DNA from: Roseburia hominis A2-183 | GTDB taxonomy: Bacteria; Bacillota; Clostridia; Lachnospirales; Lachnospiraceae | Assembly (NCBI RefSeq): GCF_000225345.1 | Contig: NC_015977.1 | Location: 275,501-339,500, forward strand | DNA: 64,000 nucleotides | Direction: 5' to 3' | In this document: piece after piece, positions 8,348 through 17,496 of the stretch | Numbering within the stretch: the first letter of the stretch is position 1 | How the letters are laid out: every line of letters begins with the position of its first letter | The notes under the pieces: generated by a model | Database searches by the model: none | Told to the model about the DNA's origin: nothing | The model's input: only the letters and a program-made list of their open reading frames with translations | Translations under genes and position numbers: made by a program

Positions 8348-9244
8348 CTATTTCTCCCGGGCACCGGCTCCGCGGAAATCCCCCGGGGTCACGCCGTATT
8401 TTTTCCGGAATTCCCGGTAGAAGTAGGACAGGTTGTGGAAGCCGGCGGACAGGGAGACGTCCAGCGGGGTAAGCCTGTCCTGCCCGAGCAGCTCGGCAGC
8501 CTTCTCCAGACGCAGGTTCTTGATGTAATTTAAGCAGGAGGTACCCATGAAGCGCTTGAAAAAACGCATGAAATGATACTCACTGAAATAGCACAGGGAA
8601 GCCAGAGCGGAGATGGAAAGCTCCTCCGCATAATGGGCATCAATATACTCCAGAACTGTTTTTAATTTGGCGGTATATTCCATGTGGAGCCGTGTGTCCT
8701 CATCCGCTGCGCTGCAGCAGGGGAGAAGCAGCGCAATCAGGCGCAGAAAATCAGCCTTCAGCAGCAGCTCATAGCCCGGCGTGGCGGCGTCGTGCAGGGC
8801 ATCCATATCGTTGAACAGGTCATCTAAGGCAGCGTGCAGCGGATGACGGGTATCAAAGAAAAACGGCGGAATCAGCTTTGCTGTCGCAAGCGGCGTCAGA
8901 TACTGCACGGAGCAGATGTCCGCGGTGCTGGCGCCGAGAAAATGCATGTGAAAAACATAAGTCTCGGTGCAAAGCTTCTCTCTGGGCGTCACGGTGATTG
9001 CGTGCAGTAGCGCCGGAGGGATGAAGAGGAGATCGCCCGCGGCAACGTCATAGTGCTGCAGCTGGATCTGATAGGTGCCGCTCCCGGAGAGAATGCGCGT
9101 AAATTCCGCTTCCTCGTGCCAGTGTGCGCTGACGGACGGGTGCAGATCGTCCAGCGTGGTGATATATTTTTGCAGTGGAAAAAGCTGTTCACCGTGCCGG
9201 GCGTGTTCCTTTTGCTCCGGCGCCGGAATGGATGTCCTATTCAT
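8348..9244 (-). CDS. AraC family transcriptional regulator
   Basis: Regulator of 298 residues with an N-terminal cupin-type ligand domain (VSAHWHEEAEFTRILSGSGTYQIQ, GDLLFIPPALLHAI) and a C-terminal AraC domain (ELSISALASLCYFSEYHFMRFFKRFMG and GFHNLSYFYREFRKKYGVTPGDFR). It is divergent from the alpha-glucosidase gene with about 140 bases between the two starts. It is therefore the likely regulator of that gene, sensing an alpha-glucoside or its product (inference). Its 3' end lies right beside the long palindrome. Confidence 0.92.
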   Translation of the reverse strand: MNRTSIPAPEQKEHARHGEQLFPLQKYITTLDDLHPSVSAHWHEEAEFTRILSGSGTYQIQLQHYDVAAGDLLFIPPALLHAITVTPREKLCTETYVFHMHFLGASTADICSVQYLTPLATAKLIPPFFFDTRHPLHAALDDLFNDMDALHDAATPGYELLLKADFLRLIALLLPCCSAADEDTRLHMEYTAKLKTVLEYIDAHYAEELSISALASLCYFSEYHFMRFFKRFMGTSCLNYIKNLRLEKAAELLGQDRLTPLDVSLSAGFHNLSYFYREFRKKYGVTPGDFRGAGAREK

Positions 9245-9387
9245 GTGCGTTCCCCTGATATTAAATAGCAGTATTGTGCAATAAAAAAGAAAATATAGTG
9301 CAAGATATTACGGATTTCTCTTATTATAATAACAGTATCATACAAAAAGGAAAAGAAAAACCGTATTGGGAAAAAGGAGAATGTGCA

Positions 9388-11082
9388 ATGAAGAAAAAAT
9401 GGTGGCACGATAAAGTGGCATATCAGATTTATCCGAAGAGCTTTCTGGATACGAACGGGGACGGAATCGGGGATCTGCGGGGAATTATCTCGAAGCTGGA
9501 CTATTTGAAAGAGCTTGGCATTGACATCATCTGGCTCTCTCCGATTTATAAATCTCCCTTTGTGGATCAGGGGTATGACATTTCCGACTACTACGCGATC
9601 GCGCAGGAATTCGGAACGATGGAGGAGTTTGACGAGCTGCTTGCCGAGGCAAAAAAGAGAGGCATGTACATTGTGATGGATCTGGTGGTGAATCACTGTT
9701 CCGACCAGCATGAATGGTTCAAAAAGGCGCTGGCAGATCCGGATGGGGAATATGCGGATTACTTCTACTTTGTGAAGGGAAAAGACGGCAGGGAGCCGAG
9801 CAATTACCGCTCGTATTTTGGCGGAAATGCGTGGGAGCCGGTGCCGGGAACAGACAAATATTACCTGCACATGTTCGCAAAAGAGCAGCCGGATTTAAAC
9901 TGGGAAAATCCTGTCCTTCGTCAGAAGATCTACGATATGGTGAACTGGTGGCTGGCGAAGGGACTTGCCGGATTCCGCATCGATGCAATCATCAACATCA
10001 AAAAAGACACGGCATTTCCGTCATTCCCGCCGGATGGAGACGACGGACTTGCCTCCTGTGTGAAGATGGTTGAGGAAGTGCAGGGAGTCGGCGCGCTTTT
10101 AGAGGACTTAAAACATGCAACCTTTGAAAAATGGGATGCATTTACCGTGGCGGAAGTTTTTAACATGAAGGAGGACGAACTGCCGGAGTTCATCGGGGAT
10201 GACGGGCATTTTTCCACCATGTTTGATTTTTCCGCACATGAGCTGACCTACGGAGAACACGGCTGGTATGACAGCAAACCAATCGAATTCAAAAAATGGC
10301 GCGATACGCTGTTTGCATCCCAGTTAAAATTGCAGAAGGCGGGATTCGCGGCGAACATTATTGAGAATCACGACGAGCCGCGCGGAGCGAGCCGCTATCT
10401 GCCGGAGCATGCAAGAAATGAAGCCGGGAAAAAGATGCTGGGAACCACATCCATTCTGCTCCGCGGCATCCCGTTTATCTATCAGGGACAGGAGATCGGC
10501 ATGACAAATTGCATCCGGAACGACATTTCGGAGTATGACGACATCAGCACGAAGGATCAGTATCAGGTTGCCATTGACGCGGGCTGCAGCAGGGAGGAGG
10601 CACTGCGCTGCTGCTACGAGAACAGCAGGGACAATGCCAGAACGCCGATGCAGTGGACGGATGATGAGAATGCCGGATTTACGGACGGAACGCCGTGGCT
10701 GGCAATGAATCCGAATTACCGGCAGATCAATGTCAGGGAGCAGGAGGCGCGGACGGATTCGGTGCTTGCCTATTACCGGAGACTGGTGCATCTGCGCAAG
10801 GCGGACGCCTACCGGGAAACATTCACCTACGGTATCTTCGAGCCGGCTTACCAGGAAATGGCGGATGTATTTGCGTATTACCGTGTGTCCGGGGAGAGTG
10901 GGCAGCGCATACTGGTTGCAGCAAACTTTGGAACGGATGCGGTTTCCCTGACGCTTGCCTATCCGTGCAGGCAGGTACTGCTGTCGAATCTGAGAGCAGA
11001 GAGCGCGGTGGAGACGGCATGTGAAAAAGCGAACGCGCTGACACTCGGAAGCTGTGAAGTGGCGGTAATCGAGCTGGGATAG
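9388..11082 (+). CDS. GH13 alpha-glucosidase (oligo-1,6-glucosidase type)
   Basis: Cytosolic glycoside hydrolase that releases glucose from short alpha-glucosides such as isomaltose or related disaccharides. The ATG at 9388 follows AAAGGAG; an earlier in-frame start at 9274 is rejected for lack of a ribosome site. The 564-residue protein opens with WWHDKVAYQIYPKSF, typical of GH13 subfamily 31. The four GH13 regions are present: DLVVNH; GFRIDAI with the nucleophile Asp199; VAEVFN with the acid/base Glu256; and ENHDEPR with Asp329. No signal peptide. Exact substrate (isomaltose, trehalose-6-phosphate, sucrose or others) cannot be set from sequence alone. Confidence 0.93.
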   Translation: MKKKWWHDKVAYQIYPKSFLDTNGDGIGDLRGIISKLDYLKELGIDIIWLSPIYKSPFVDQGYDISDYYAIAQEFGTMEEFDELLAEAKKRGMYIVMDLVVNHCSDQHEWFKKALADPDGEYADYFYFVKGKDGREPSNYRSYFGGNAWEPVPGTDKYYLHMFAKEQPDLNWENPVLRQKIYDMVNWWLAKGLAGFRIDAIINIKKDTAFPSFPPDGDDGLASCVKMVEEVQGVGALLEDLKHATFEKWDAFTVAEVFNMKEDELPEFIGDDGHFSTMFDFSAHELTYGEHGWYDSKPIEFKKWRDTLFASQLKLQKAGFAANIIENHDEPRGASRYLPEHARNEAGKKMLGTTSILLRGIPFIYQGQEIGMTNCIRNDISEYDDISTKDQYQVAIDAGCSREEALRCCYENSRDNARTPMQWTDDENAGFTDGTPWLAMNPNYRQINVREQEARTDSVLAYYRRLVHLRKADAYRETFTYGIFEPAYQEMADVFAYYRVSGESGQRILVAANFGTDAVSLTLAYPCRQVLLSNLRAESAVETACEKANALTLGSCEVAVIELG

Positions 11083-11115
11083 GAATCCGGCGTTAGTAAC
11101 CGGATCGGGATGGAA

Positions 11116-11181
11116 GTCAGCCGGCGGAAGAAGTGAGCCGGAATAAGCGTCAGCCGGCGGAAGAAATGAGCCGGAAAATGC
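11116..11181 (+). repeat. Two tandem 33-base repeats
   Basis: Two near-identical 33-base units (11116-11148 and 11149-11181), each starting GTCAGCCGGCGGAAGAA, sit between the alpha-glucosidase stop and its terminator. They differ at only a few positions. They are not coding and no further copies were seen in the window. Confidence 0.75.
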
Positions 11182-11185
11182 GTGT

Positions 11186-11223
11186 GGAGCGGTGCAGGAA
11201 ATTTTTGCATCGCTCCATTTTTT
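11186..11223 (+). terminator. Terminator after the alpha-glucosidase
   Basis: GGAGCGGTGCA (11186-11196) pairs with TGCATCGCTCC (11206-11216), with one G-T pair, followed by ATTTTTTT. Confidence 0.85.
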
Positions 11224-11233
11224 ATGTTATGAT
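11205..11233 (+). promoter_or_regulatory. Promoter of the CPBP/kinase operon
   Basis: TTGCAT (11205-11210), 17-base spacer, TATGAT (11228-11233). The -35 box lies inside the downstream arm of the preceding terminator hairpin, so the two signals overlap. Confidence 0.6.
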
Positions 11234-11326
11234 AAGTGCAGAAAAACGGCGGAAACAGGCAGTTTTCCGTAAAATGAAATGTCGCAGCGGGCAGACAGAA
11301 GCCCACACGCAGGATGGGAGATTGAG

Positions 11327-12193
11327 ATGAAAGAGAGCATAGATTGTCCGAAGCTCGTTGAGCAGTCGAAAAAGGTACAGAAGGGGCAGCACTGGCTGGT
11401 GGAATTGCTGGTGTTTGTGACGGTGTACATCATTGCGGCATTTGGAGAGATGCTGATTCTGCTGCCGGGAGAGCTTGTGCTGCTGAATACGAACACGGCA
11501 TATCAGGATGCGGCTGCCTCCGGGGATATGGAACAGCTGTCGGAGGTGTCGGTGCAGATTGCGGGTTCGGATGCCTACGCGGTGTTAAAGCTTTTTTCCG
11601 GAATTGCCATGCTTCTGGTGGTCGTCTTATTCTGCAGGAAGTTCCAGAAGCGCAGCTTTGAGATGATCGGTTTTGTGAAGGAGCACGCGCTGCGGGAATA
11701 TGCCATTGGACTGGGACTTGGGGTGGTATTTGCGGTAGTCACGGGGGGTATCGCGGTGGCGGCGGGAAAAGCGAAGCTGTTTACCGGAACGGCGCCGGGG
11801 ATGCTGGTGCTGTTTCTCCTGGGATATCTGATCCAGGGGATGGCGGAGGAGCTTTTGTACCGCAGTTACCTGATGGTAACGATCGCGCGGCGCTATTCGA
11901 TGACGGTGGCGGTGCTTATCAGTGCGGTGATCGGTGCGCTTCCGTACGCGGCGGGAGCCGTGGAGGCGCCGCTTGCATTTTTAAACGGTATGCTGTTCGG
12001 TATTTTCGCGGCGCTTTATCTGATCCGGCGCGGAAATATATGGGGAATCGGAGCGTTTCACGCGGCGTGGAGTTTTGTGCGTGACATTGTTTTTGGGACA
12101 CCGGATCAGGTGGCGACGGCGGTAGTGCTGCTTGTCGGAATGATACTTGTTGGAGGAAAAAGACCATGGGGGAAAGCGGAATCCTGCTGCTGA
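11327..12193 (+). CDS. CPBP family intramembrane metalloprotease
   Basis: Membrane protein of 288 residues with about seven to eight hydrophobic segments. It carries the CPBP (CAAX protease / bacteriocin-processing) motifs: EELLYR with Glu174-Glu175, and a downstream FHAAW with His245. Family members act as intramembrane proteases or as immunity and stress factors; the substrate here is unknown. The ATG at 11327, after GGGAGATTGAG, is preferred; an ATG at 11279 would add 16 residues. Its last 28 bases overlap the histidine kinase gene, so the two products are probably made together. Confidence 0.88.
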   Translation: MKESIDCPKLVEQSKKVQKGQHWLVELLVFVTVYIIAAFGEMLILLPGELVLLNTNTAYQDAAASGDMEQLSEVSVQIAGSDAYAVLKLFSGIAMLLVVVLFCRKFQKRSFEMIGFVKEHALREYAIGLGLGVVFAVVTGGIAVAAGKAKLFTGTAPGMLVLFLLGYLIQGMAEELLYRSYLMVTIARRYSMTVAVLISAVIGALPYAAGAVEAPLAFLNGMLFGIFAALYLIRRGNIWGIGAFHAAWSFVRDIVFGTPDQVATAVVLLVGMILVGGKRPWGKAESCC

Positions 12194-13437
12194 TTTTCCT
12201 GCTGCTTCTCGGAGCGATACTGGCGGTCAGCATCGTTTTGATCCGGAAGGCGGAGCGTGAGAGGGATGAGGCGTTGCAGCATGTCGCGGATGCAAGGACG
12301 GATTTTCTCTCCCGCATCAGCAATGACATCAAGACGCCGATGAACGTGATCATGGGAATGACGGCGGTCGGACTTGAAGAGTCGGATCACCCGGAGAAGA
12401 TGGTGGAATGTCTTGGAAAAATTGATACGGCGAGCCGGTTTCTGATGGGGCTTTTGAATGATCTCGTGGATGTTTCCATGATTGAACTGGGGAGATTCCG
12501 GCTGCATCCGAAGCCGTATGCGCTCGAGGATTTTATGGAGGCGATCCGGGATATGACAGAGCCGGAGTGTGCCAAAAAGGGGATCACATTTCACATGTCC
12601 GGCGGCGAGAACAGTCTGAATGTCATGGTGGATCCGATCCGGCTGGAGCAGCTCTTTTTTAATCTGCTGGGGAACGCGGTCAAGTTCACTCCGGAAGGGG
12701 GAGAGATCTCTTTTCGGGTATGCAATTATGCGGTTCACAGCGGTACTTTTTCTGCGGATTATGTTGTCGCGGACACCGGAATCGGCATGAGCAGGGAGTT
12801 TCAGGAACTGCTGTTTGAGCCGTTTACGCGGGAAAGACGGGATGAGGCGGAACGGCGGCACGGCAGCGGACTGGGGCTGGCAATTACACAGAATATTGTG
12901 CAGCAGCTTGGCGGAAGTATTGCAGTCACGAGTGCGATCGGCGAGGGCACGAAGGTGAAGGTGCATCTGGATCTTCCGCTCGTGGATATTCAGCCGCAGA
13001 AGGAAGTGGCGAGAGGCGGGGGTTCCAGACAGGCGTTTGCCGCGCTCGGGGGGAAGCGGGTGCTTCTCGCGGAGGATCATCCGCTCAATGTTGAGATTAC
13101 GCGGAAGCTTTTGGAGCGCCGGGGCGTGGAAGTCGTCTGTGCGGAAGATGGACGGCAGGCGCTGGAGCTTTTTATGGAGAGGGAAGAGCATTATTTCGAT
13201 GCGGTCCTGATGGATATTGTGATGCCGAAGATGGACGGTTTTGAGGCGGCAAGGCAGATCAGACGGGTGCCGCACAAGGATGCGCAGATGATTCCGATTA
13301 TCGCAATGAGCGCGAAGGACGCGCGCGAGGATATGGATGCCTGTAAGGAAGCCGGAATGAACGACTATCTTGCAAAGCCGGTGGAGCCGCAGAGACTGTA
13401 CCAGGTGCTCGCGGAATATCTTGAGAATCCGATGTGA
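12166..13437 (+). CDS. Hybrid histidine kinase with receiver; phospho-His replaced by Asn
   Basis: 423 residues: a short N-terminal membrane helix (residues 5-26), dimerisation region, HATPase domain and a C-terminal receiver. The ATPase boxes look intact: NLLGNAVKFTPEGG, DTGIGM and GSGLGLAI. The receiver has LMDIVMPKMDG with phospho-acceptor Asp350 and a conserved Lys in YLAKPVEP. The dimerisation box reads SNDIKTPMN where the family has SHDIRTPMN: the phosphorylated His is Asn53 here (codon AAT at 12322). Classical autophosphorylation is therefore not expected. No separate sensor domain is present; the overlapping CPBP protein may supply input. A fragment of the receiver is duplicated at 18497-18790. 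Confidence 0.9.
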   Translation: MGESGILLLIFLLLLGAILAVSIVLIRKAERERDEALQHVADARTDFLSRISNDIKTPMNVIMGMTAVGLEESDHPEKMVECLGKIDTASRFLMGLLNDLVDVSMIELGRFRLHPKPYALEDFMEAIRDMTEPECAKKGITFHMSGGENSLNVMVDPIRLEQLFFNLLGNAVKFTPEGGEISFRVCNYAVHSGTFSADYVVADTGIGMSREFQELLFEPFTRERRDEAERRHGSGLGLAITQNIVQQLGGSIAVTSAIGEGTKVKVHLDLPLVDIQPQKEVARGGGSRQAFAALGGKRVLLAEDHPLNVEITRKLLERRGVEVVCAEDGRQALELFMEREEHYFDAVLMDIVMPKMDGFEAARQIRRVPHKDAQMIPIIAMSAKDAREDMDACKEAGMNDYLAKPVEPQRLYQVLAEYLENPM

Positions 13438-13503
13438 GTTTTTGGACAGATTGCCGAAACGGTCAGATGTAAAATAAAAATAAAATAAAATAAATGACGT
13501 GTA

Positions 13504-13531
13504 TTGACTTTTAAAAAGAAGTTGATATATT
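13504..13531 (+). promoter_or_regulatory. Promoter of the first MCP gene
   Basis: TTGACT (13504-13509), 16-base spacer, TATATT (13526-13531), about 54 bases before the start codon, in an AT-rich 147-base gap. Confidence 0.6.
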
Positions 13532-13584
13532 AGTGTATTAGTACTAAGGATATACTAAAAATAAGCGAAAGGAATAAGAATCCC

Positions 13585-15306
13585 ATGATATCACAAGAGA
13601 GTATGAAGAAGAAGAAATTGGAAAACATGCATTTAAAGGAAAGGATAGACTATGGCTATAGAAAAGTCATTACAATGATGTTGATCTCTGGTCTGCTTTC
13701 TGTTGTAATTATAGGGGTATTGTTTGCCAATATGATGCATTATGTTGAGGATGTTAATGCAGCAGACCAGGCAGTAAAAATCTGCAGGATTAACGTTAAT
13801 GCTGCAGCAAGAAATATCAGAGAGATGGCATTAAATGAGGATACATCCTCTTACGATAACTATGAACAAACAGTAAAAAGACTGCTTTCAGAAGTTGATT
13901 CTGAACTGCAGATTTTAAAGAAAACGGAAGTCCTTTCCGATGAAAATTACGAGGAATATTCATCGGCTCTTTCTGACTGGGGAGAAATTGGTTATTCCAT
14001 TATGGAAGAAGAAATAAAAAACGGAAACGATGAGAATGCCACAGATGCAATTCTTAATGATTGTACCCCGGCTTTAAATAAAGTAGTAGAAATTGCGATA
14101 AAATTAGATGAACTGACAGATGAGGCAAGCAGCGAGACAGTCAGAAATATAGTAGTCTGTACGGTTGCAGGATTTGTAGTGATTATTGTCTGCCTGATTC
14201 GTGCATTTACTTTGACGCGGAAAACAAGTAAGAGAGTACTTGAAACAATTCTGGAGCCATTACATGCGATTGAGGACGTTGCAACGGAATTAACAGAAGG
14301 AAATCTGCATAGTACGCTGGAATATCATTCCGATGATGAGATCGGAAGACTGGCGCACAGTATGCGGAAATCAATTCGTATACTGGGAACCTATGTAGAT
14401 GATATTGACCGCTCCATGAAGCTCTTTTTAGAAGGAAATTTTGATGTTCATCCTGAGGCGGAGTGGAGAGGTGATTTTGTCAGTATTTTAAATTCGTTTA
14501 TGGCATTTCAGGCAAGTATGGCAGGTACGATCAAAGGAATCCAGAATGTTTCCAATGAAGTCTCCGGCGCAGCAGAGCAGGTAGCATCAAGCTCCAATGA
14601 TCTTGCAGATGGAGCTACAAACCAGGCAGCGGTAGTAGAGGAGCTTACAGCAACTGTTACAGGTGTTTCAGAACAGGTGGAAAAAAATTCACATTCTGCA
14701 AAAGAAATCAGTGTAAAAGTGGATGAACTGGGAAATGCCATTTCAGAAAGTAATGGCAAGATGCATGAAATGGTTGATTCCATGCATGAGATCAGCGAGG
14801 CATCAAAAGAGATTGATAAGATTATCACAACAATCAACGAAATTGCATCCCAGACAAATCTGCTGGCACTGAATGCTTCCATTGAGGCTGCAAGAGCGGG
14901 AGAGGCTGGAAAGGGATTTGCAGTTGTGGCAAATCAGGTAAACGTATTGGCAGATCAGAGTGCGCAGGCGGCAAAGGAATCTGCGAATCTGATTGAAACC
15001 TCTGTGAAAGCTGTGGAAAAGGGAATGGTGATTGCGGGACAGACTGCGGCACAATTAGAAGAGGTTGCTGAGAATTCCAAATTAATTACGACTGAAGTTA
15101 CAAATATTGCAGAGACGTTGGAGACACAGACGACAGAAATTAAGCAGATTAATGAGGGAATTGAGCAGATCAATGATGTCGTACAGACAAATTCTGCAAC
15201 ATCAGAGGAATGCGCGGCTGCCAGCCAGGAGATGAGCAGTGAGGCGGAAAGTCTGCGTGAAATGATCCGCAAATTCAAAGTTGCAGAAGATAAAAAAACG
15301 GTGTAA
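13585..15306 (+). CDS. Methyl-accepting chemotaxis protein (helical-bundle sensor)
   Basis: Transmembrane chemoreceptor of 573 residues that signals to CheA/CheW. An N-terminal membrane helix (about 29-52) is followed by an extracytoplasmic helical region of ~135 residues resembling a four-helix-bundle sensor. A second helix (about 188-208), a HAMP-type segment and a long cytoplasmic coiled coil follow. The signalling tip is [19 protein letters not shown] at about residues 422-440, matching the family hairpin. The gene is more AT-rich than the neighbouring kinase. The ligand is unknown. Confidence 0.93.
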   Translation: MISQESMKKKKLENMHLKERIDYGYRKVITMMLISGLLSVVIIGVLFANMMHYVEDVNAADQAVKICRINVNAAARNIREMALNEDTSSYDNYEQTVKRLLSEVDSELQILKKTEVLSDENYEEYSSALSDWGEIGYSIMEEEIKNGNDENATDAILNDCTPALNKVVEIAIKLDELTDEASSETVRNIVVCTVAGFVVIIVCLIRAFTLTRKTSKRVLETILEPLHAIEDVATELTEGNLHSTLEYHSDDEIGRLAHSMRKSIRILGTYVDDIDRSMKLFLEGNFDVHPEAEWRGDFVSILNSFMAFQASMAGTIKGIQNVSNEVSGAAEQVASSSNDLADGATNQAAVVEELTATVTGVSEQVEKNSHSAKEISVKVDELGNAISESNGKMHEMVDSMHEISEASKEIDKIITTINEIASQTNLLALNASIEAARAGEAGKGFAVVANQVNVLADQSAQAAKESANLIETSVKAVEKGMVIAGQTAAQLEEVAENSKLITTEVTNIAETLETQTTEIKQINEGIEQINDVVQTNSATSEECAAASQEMSSEAESLREMIRKFKVAEDKKTV

Positions 15307-15343
15307 CAGGTACTGTTTTTAAAAACATATAGAAACAAAAAGC

Positions 15344-15381
15344 GCACCCCTGCTTCTTCGCAATGGAAGAGGCAGGGGTGC
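15344..15381. terminator. Strong hairpin after the first MCP, possible terminator
   Basis: GCACCCCTGC (15344-15353) pairs perfectly with GCAGGGGTGC (15372-15381), with an inner CTTC/GAAG stem. The flanking run is A-rich on the upstream side and not T-rich downstream, so it fits termination better on the minus strand. It may still act at the end of the MCP transcript. The rest of the 325-base gap holds only the promoter of the next MCP. Confidence 0.5.
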
Positions 15382-15572
15382 TGGCATGTGGAAGACATCT
15401 GCTGTCAGCCCGGGGACGTGGGAATCAGTCCGTTCCAGAAGAACACAGGCTTTTCTACGGTACTCATATGTAAGAATCATCCGGTTCCGTAAGTGTTATC
15501 GCGTTATCTGTAAGTGATATATGGGCAATATTTACAAAAAACGGGGAAAGATTGCAAAATAATTAACATCTA

Positions 15573-15600
15573 TAGACAAAAAAATGAAAAAGTAGGATAA
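15573..15600 (+). promoter_or_regulatory. Candidate sigma-28 (motility) promoter of the second MCP
   Basis: TAGA, 16 bases, then TAGGATAA, ending 30 bases before the start codon. The layout resembles the flagellar sigma factor consensus (TAAA, about 15 bases, GCCGATAT). The same pattern precedes the decayed copy of this gene (26028-26055). Confidence 0.4.
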
Positions 15601-15630
15601 TAAAAGAAATAACTATCAGGAAGGAGTCGG

Positions 15631-17418
15631 ATGGGTATGAAAAATGTGAGCGTGCGTTGGAAGATGATTATTCTTGCGCTGATTACGCTGATTGGAACAC
15701 TGGCGATCGGAGTTCTGGCAGTGAACCGGATGCTGGTTATGGAGGAGGGATCAGAGAGCGTTCTCCGTACAAGTATTGAAGATGATTATGATGAGAATAT
15801 CAAGAATCAGGTGGATAATGCAATTTCCATGCTGGATGCGGTGTATGCGGGCTATGAAAACGGCGACTATTCCTATGAGGAGGCCGAAACGCGCGGAGCG
15901 GATCTTTTAAGGGAACTCCGGTATGGAGACGGTGGTTATTTCTGGGCGGATACCTATGACGGAGACAATGTTGTTCTGCTCGGAAGCGAGACCGAGGGAA
16001 CAAACCGTATGGAGACAAAGGATGCGGAAGGTTACCAGATGGTAAAAGAGATTATACGTGTCGGACAGGAGCCGGACGGCGGTTATACAGATTATGTATT
16101 CCCGAAGGAAGGGGAGACGGAGTCCTCTCCGAAGCGCTCCTACAGCAGGGCATTTGAGCCGTTTGGATGGGTTGTTGGAACGGGCAATTATATCGATTAT
16201 ATTGATGAGACTGTTGCCAAAGAGACACAGGCAATGAAGGAGAATGTAAAAAGTGCACTGCTTGCGATTATCGGAATGGGAAGTTTTCTGGTTGTGATTG
16301 TTATGGCGGTCTGTCTTTATATGGCGTTTTCACTGAGCAAATCATTTCAGGTTGCACTCACGTACATCGGTTATATTACAAAGGGTGATTTTTCGCAGCC
16401 GCTGCCGGTACAGCTTGAGAACCGCAGGGACGACTTTGGTATTCTCGGCGAGCGCCTTGAGAATATGAAGTGCCAGATCAGAGATCTTATCAGAGAAGTG
16501 AAAAATGAGAGTTATGTAATCGGGGAGGTCGTCGATACGGTCAAGACGAATGTGATTACGCTGAACGGCAATATCGAGGACGTTTCCGCAACGACAGAGG
16601 AACTTGCTGCAAGCATGGAGGAGACCGCGGCATCCTCGGATACGATTAAGAGCATGTCTCTTGAGATTGAAGAGGCAGCAAAAAATATTGCAAATCGTTC
16701 GCAGGATGGGGCACAGCAGGCAGCAGATATACACGAGCGGGCATCAAAGGCACAGAACGATACCAGAGAACAGCGTGAGCATGCGAGCCGGATCCACAAT
16801 GAGATACGGGAGAGCCTTACAAAGGCACTTGAGGCTGCAAAGGTAGTTCAGCAGATCGAAGTGTTATCATCGGCGATCATGGAGATTACAAACCAGACAA
16901 ACCTGCTTGCGTTAAATGCTTCGATTGAAGCAGCACGCGCCGGGGAGGCAGGCAAAGGATTTGCCGTTGTGGCAACAGAAATTGGCGGACTTGCAGATCA
17001 GTCCAAGCAGACTGTTACCCAGATACAGAAGGTGACGGAGGAAGTTACGACTTCTGTCGCACAGCTTTCTTCCGATGCGGAGCAGCTGCTTGCATTTGTG
17101 GGAAATGATGTCGTGGCAAGCTATGACATGTTCGATGCGGTGGCTGATGCATACAACCAGGATGCAGGAAAGATTGATGCACTGATCAGCGATTTCAGCG
17201 CGACATCGGAGGAACTGCTGGCATCAATCGATGGAGTGCTGGATGCGATGGAGGGAATTGCAACGGCAACCAACGAAGGTGCAAAAGGAACGACAGATAT
17301 TGCACAAAAGACCGTGGAAGTCAAATCCGAGGCGGATACGGTCACAGATGAAGTTGGCAGATGCGATCAGACGGCACAGCGTCTGACACAGGATATCTCA
17401 GTCTTTGTTGTGGATTAG
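15631..17418 (+). CDS. Methyl-accepting chemotaxis protein with single Cache sensor
   Basis: Chemoreceptor of 595 residues. N-terminal membrane helix (about 11-31), then an extracytoplasmic sCache-type domain (about 40-200) with the blocks [20 protein letters not shown] and [16 protein letters not shown] second helix (about 207-231), HAMP, and a cytoplasmic signalling domain with [19 protein letters not shown] near residue 421 follow. Cache domains bind small metabolites; ligand not determined. The start ATGGGTATGAAAAAT offers two in-frame ATGs behind GGAAGGAG. A decayed copy with the same upstream region lies at 26091-27135. Confidence 0.94.
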   Translation: MGMKNVSVRWKMIILALITLIGTLAIGVLAVNRMLVMEEGSESVLRTSIEDDYDENIKNQVDNAISMLDAVYAGYENGDYSYEEAETRGADLLRELRYGDGGYFWADTYDGDNVVLLGSETEGTNRMETKDAEGYQMVKEIIRVGQEPDGGYTDYVFPKEGETESSPKRSYSRAFEPFGWVVGTGNYIDYIDETVAKETQAMKENVKSALLAIIGMGSFLVVIVMAVCLYMAFSLSKSFQVALTYIGYITKGDFSQPLPVQLENRRDDFGILGERLENMKCQIRDLIREVKNESYVIGEVVDTVKTNVITLNGNIEDVSATTEELAASMEETAASSDTIKSMSLEIEEAAKNIANRSQDGAQQAADIHERASKAQNDTREQREHASRIHNEIRESLTKALEAAKVVQQIEVLSSAIMEITNQTNLLALNASIEAARAGEAGKGFAVVATEIGGLADQSKQTVTQIQKVTEEVTTSVAQLSSDAEQLLAFVGNDVVASYDMFDAVADAYNQDAGKIDALISDFSATSEELLASIDGVLDAMEGIATATNEGAKGTTDIAQKTVEVKSEADTVTDEVGRCDQTAQRLTQDISVFVVD

Positions 17419-17425
17419 AAAACAG

Positions 17426-17454
17426 TTCATTTTATGGGAAAGATATGATATAAT
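17426..17454 (+). promoter_or_regulatory. Promoter of the SseB-like gene
   Basis: TTCATT (17426-17431), 17-base spacer, perfect TATAAT (17449-17454), 42 bases before the start codon at 17497. Confidence 0.5.
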
Positions 17455-17496
17455 TCATTTTAGCGACATCGGAGCATAGGAAAGGATACTTATAAG

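Noticed and set aside
8163-8420. Short frames in the palindrome (both strands)
   Set aside because: They are created by the repeat arms; the same peptide words appear in the copy near 28.5 kb without a start or ribosome site.
13438-13584. c-di-GMP riboswitch before the first MCP
   Set aside because: No GEMM-like conserved core was seen; the gap is AT-rich and explained by a promoter.
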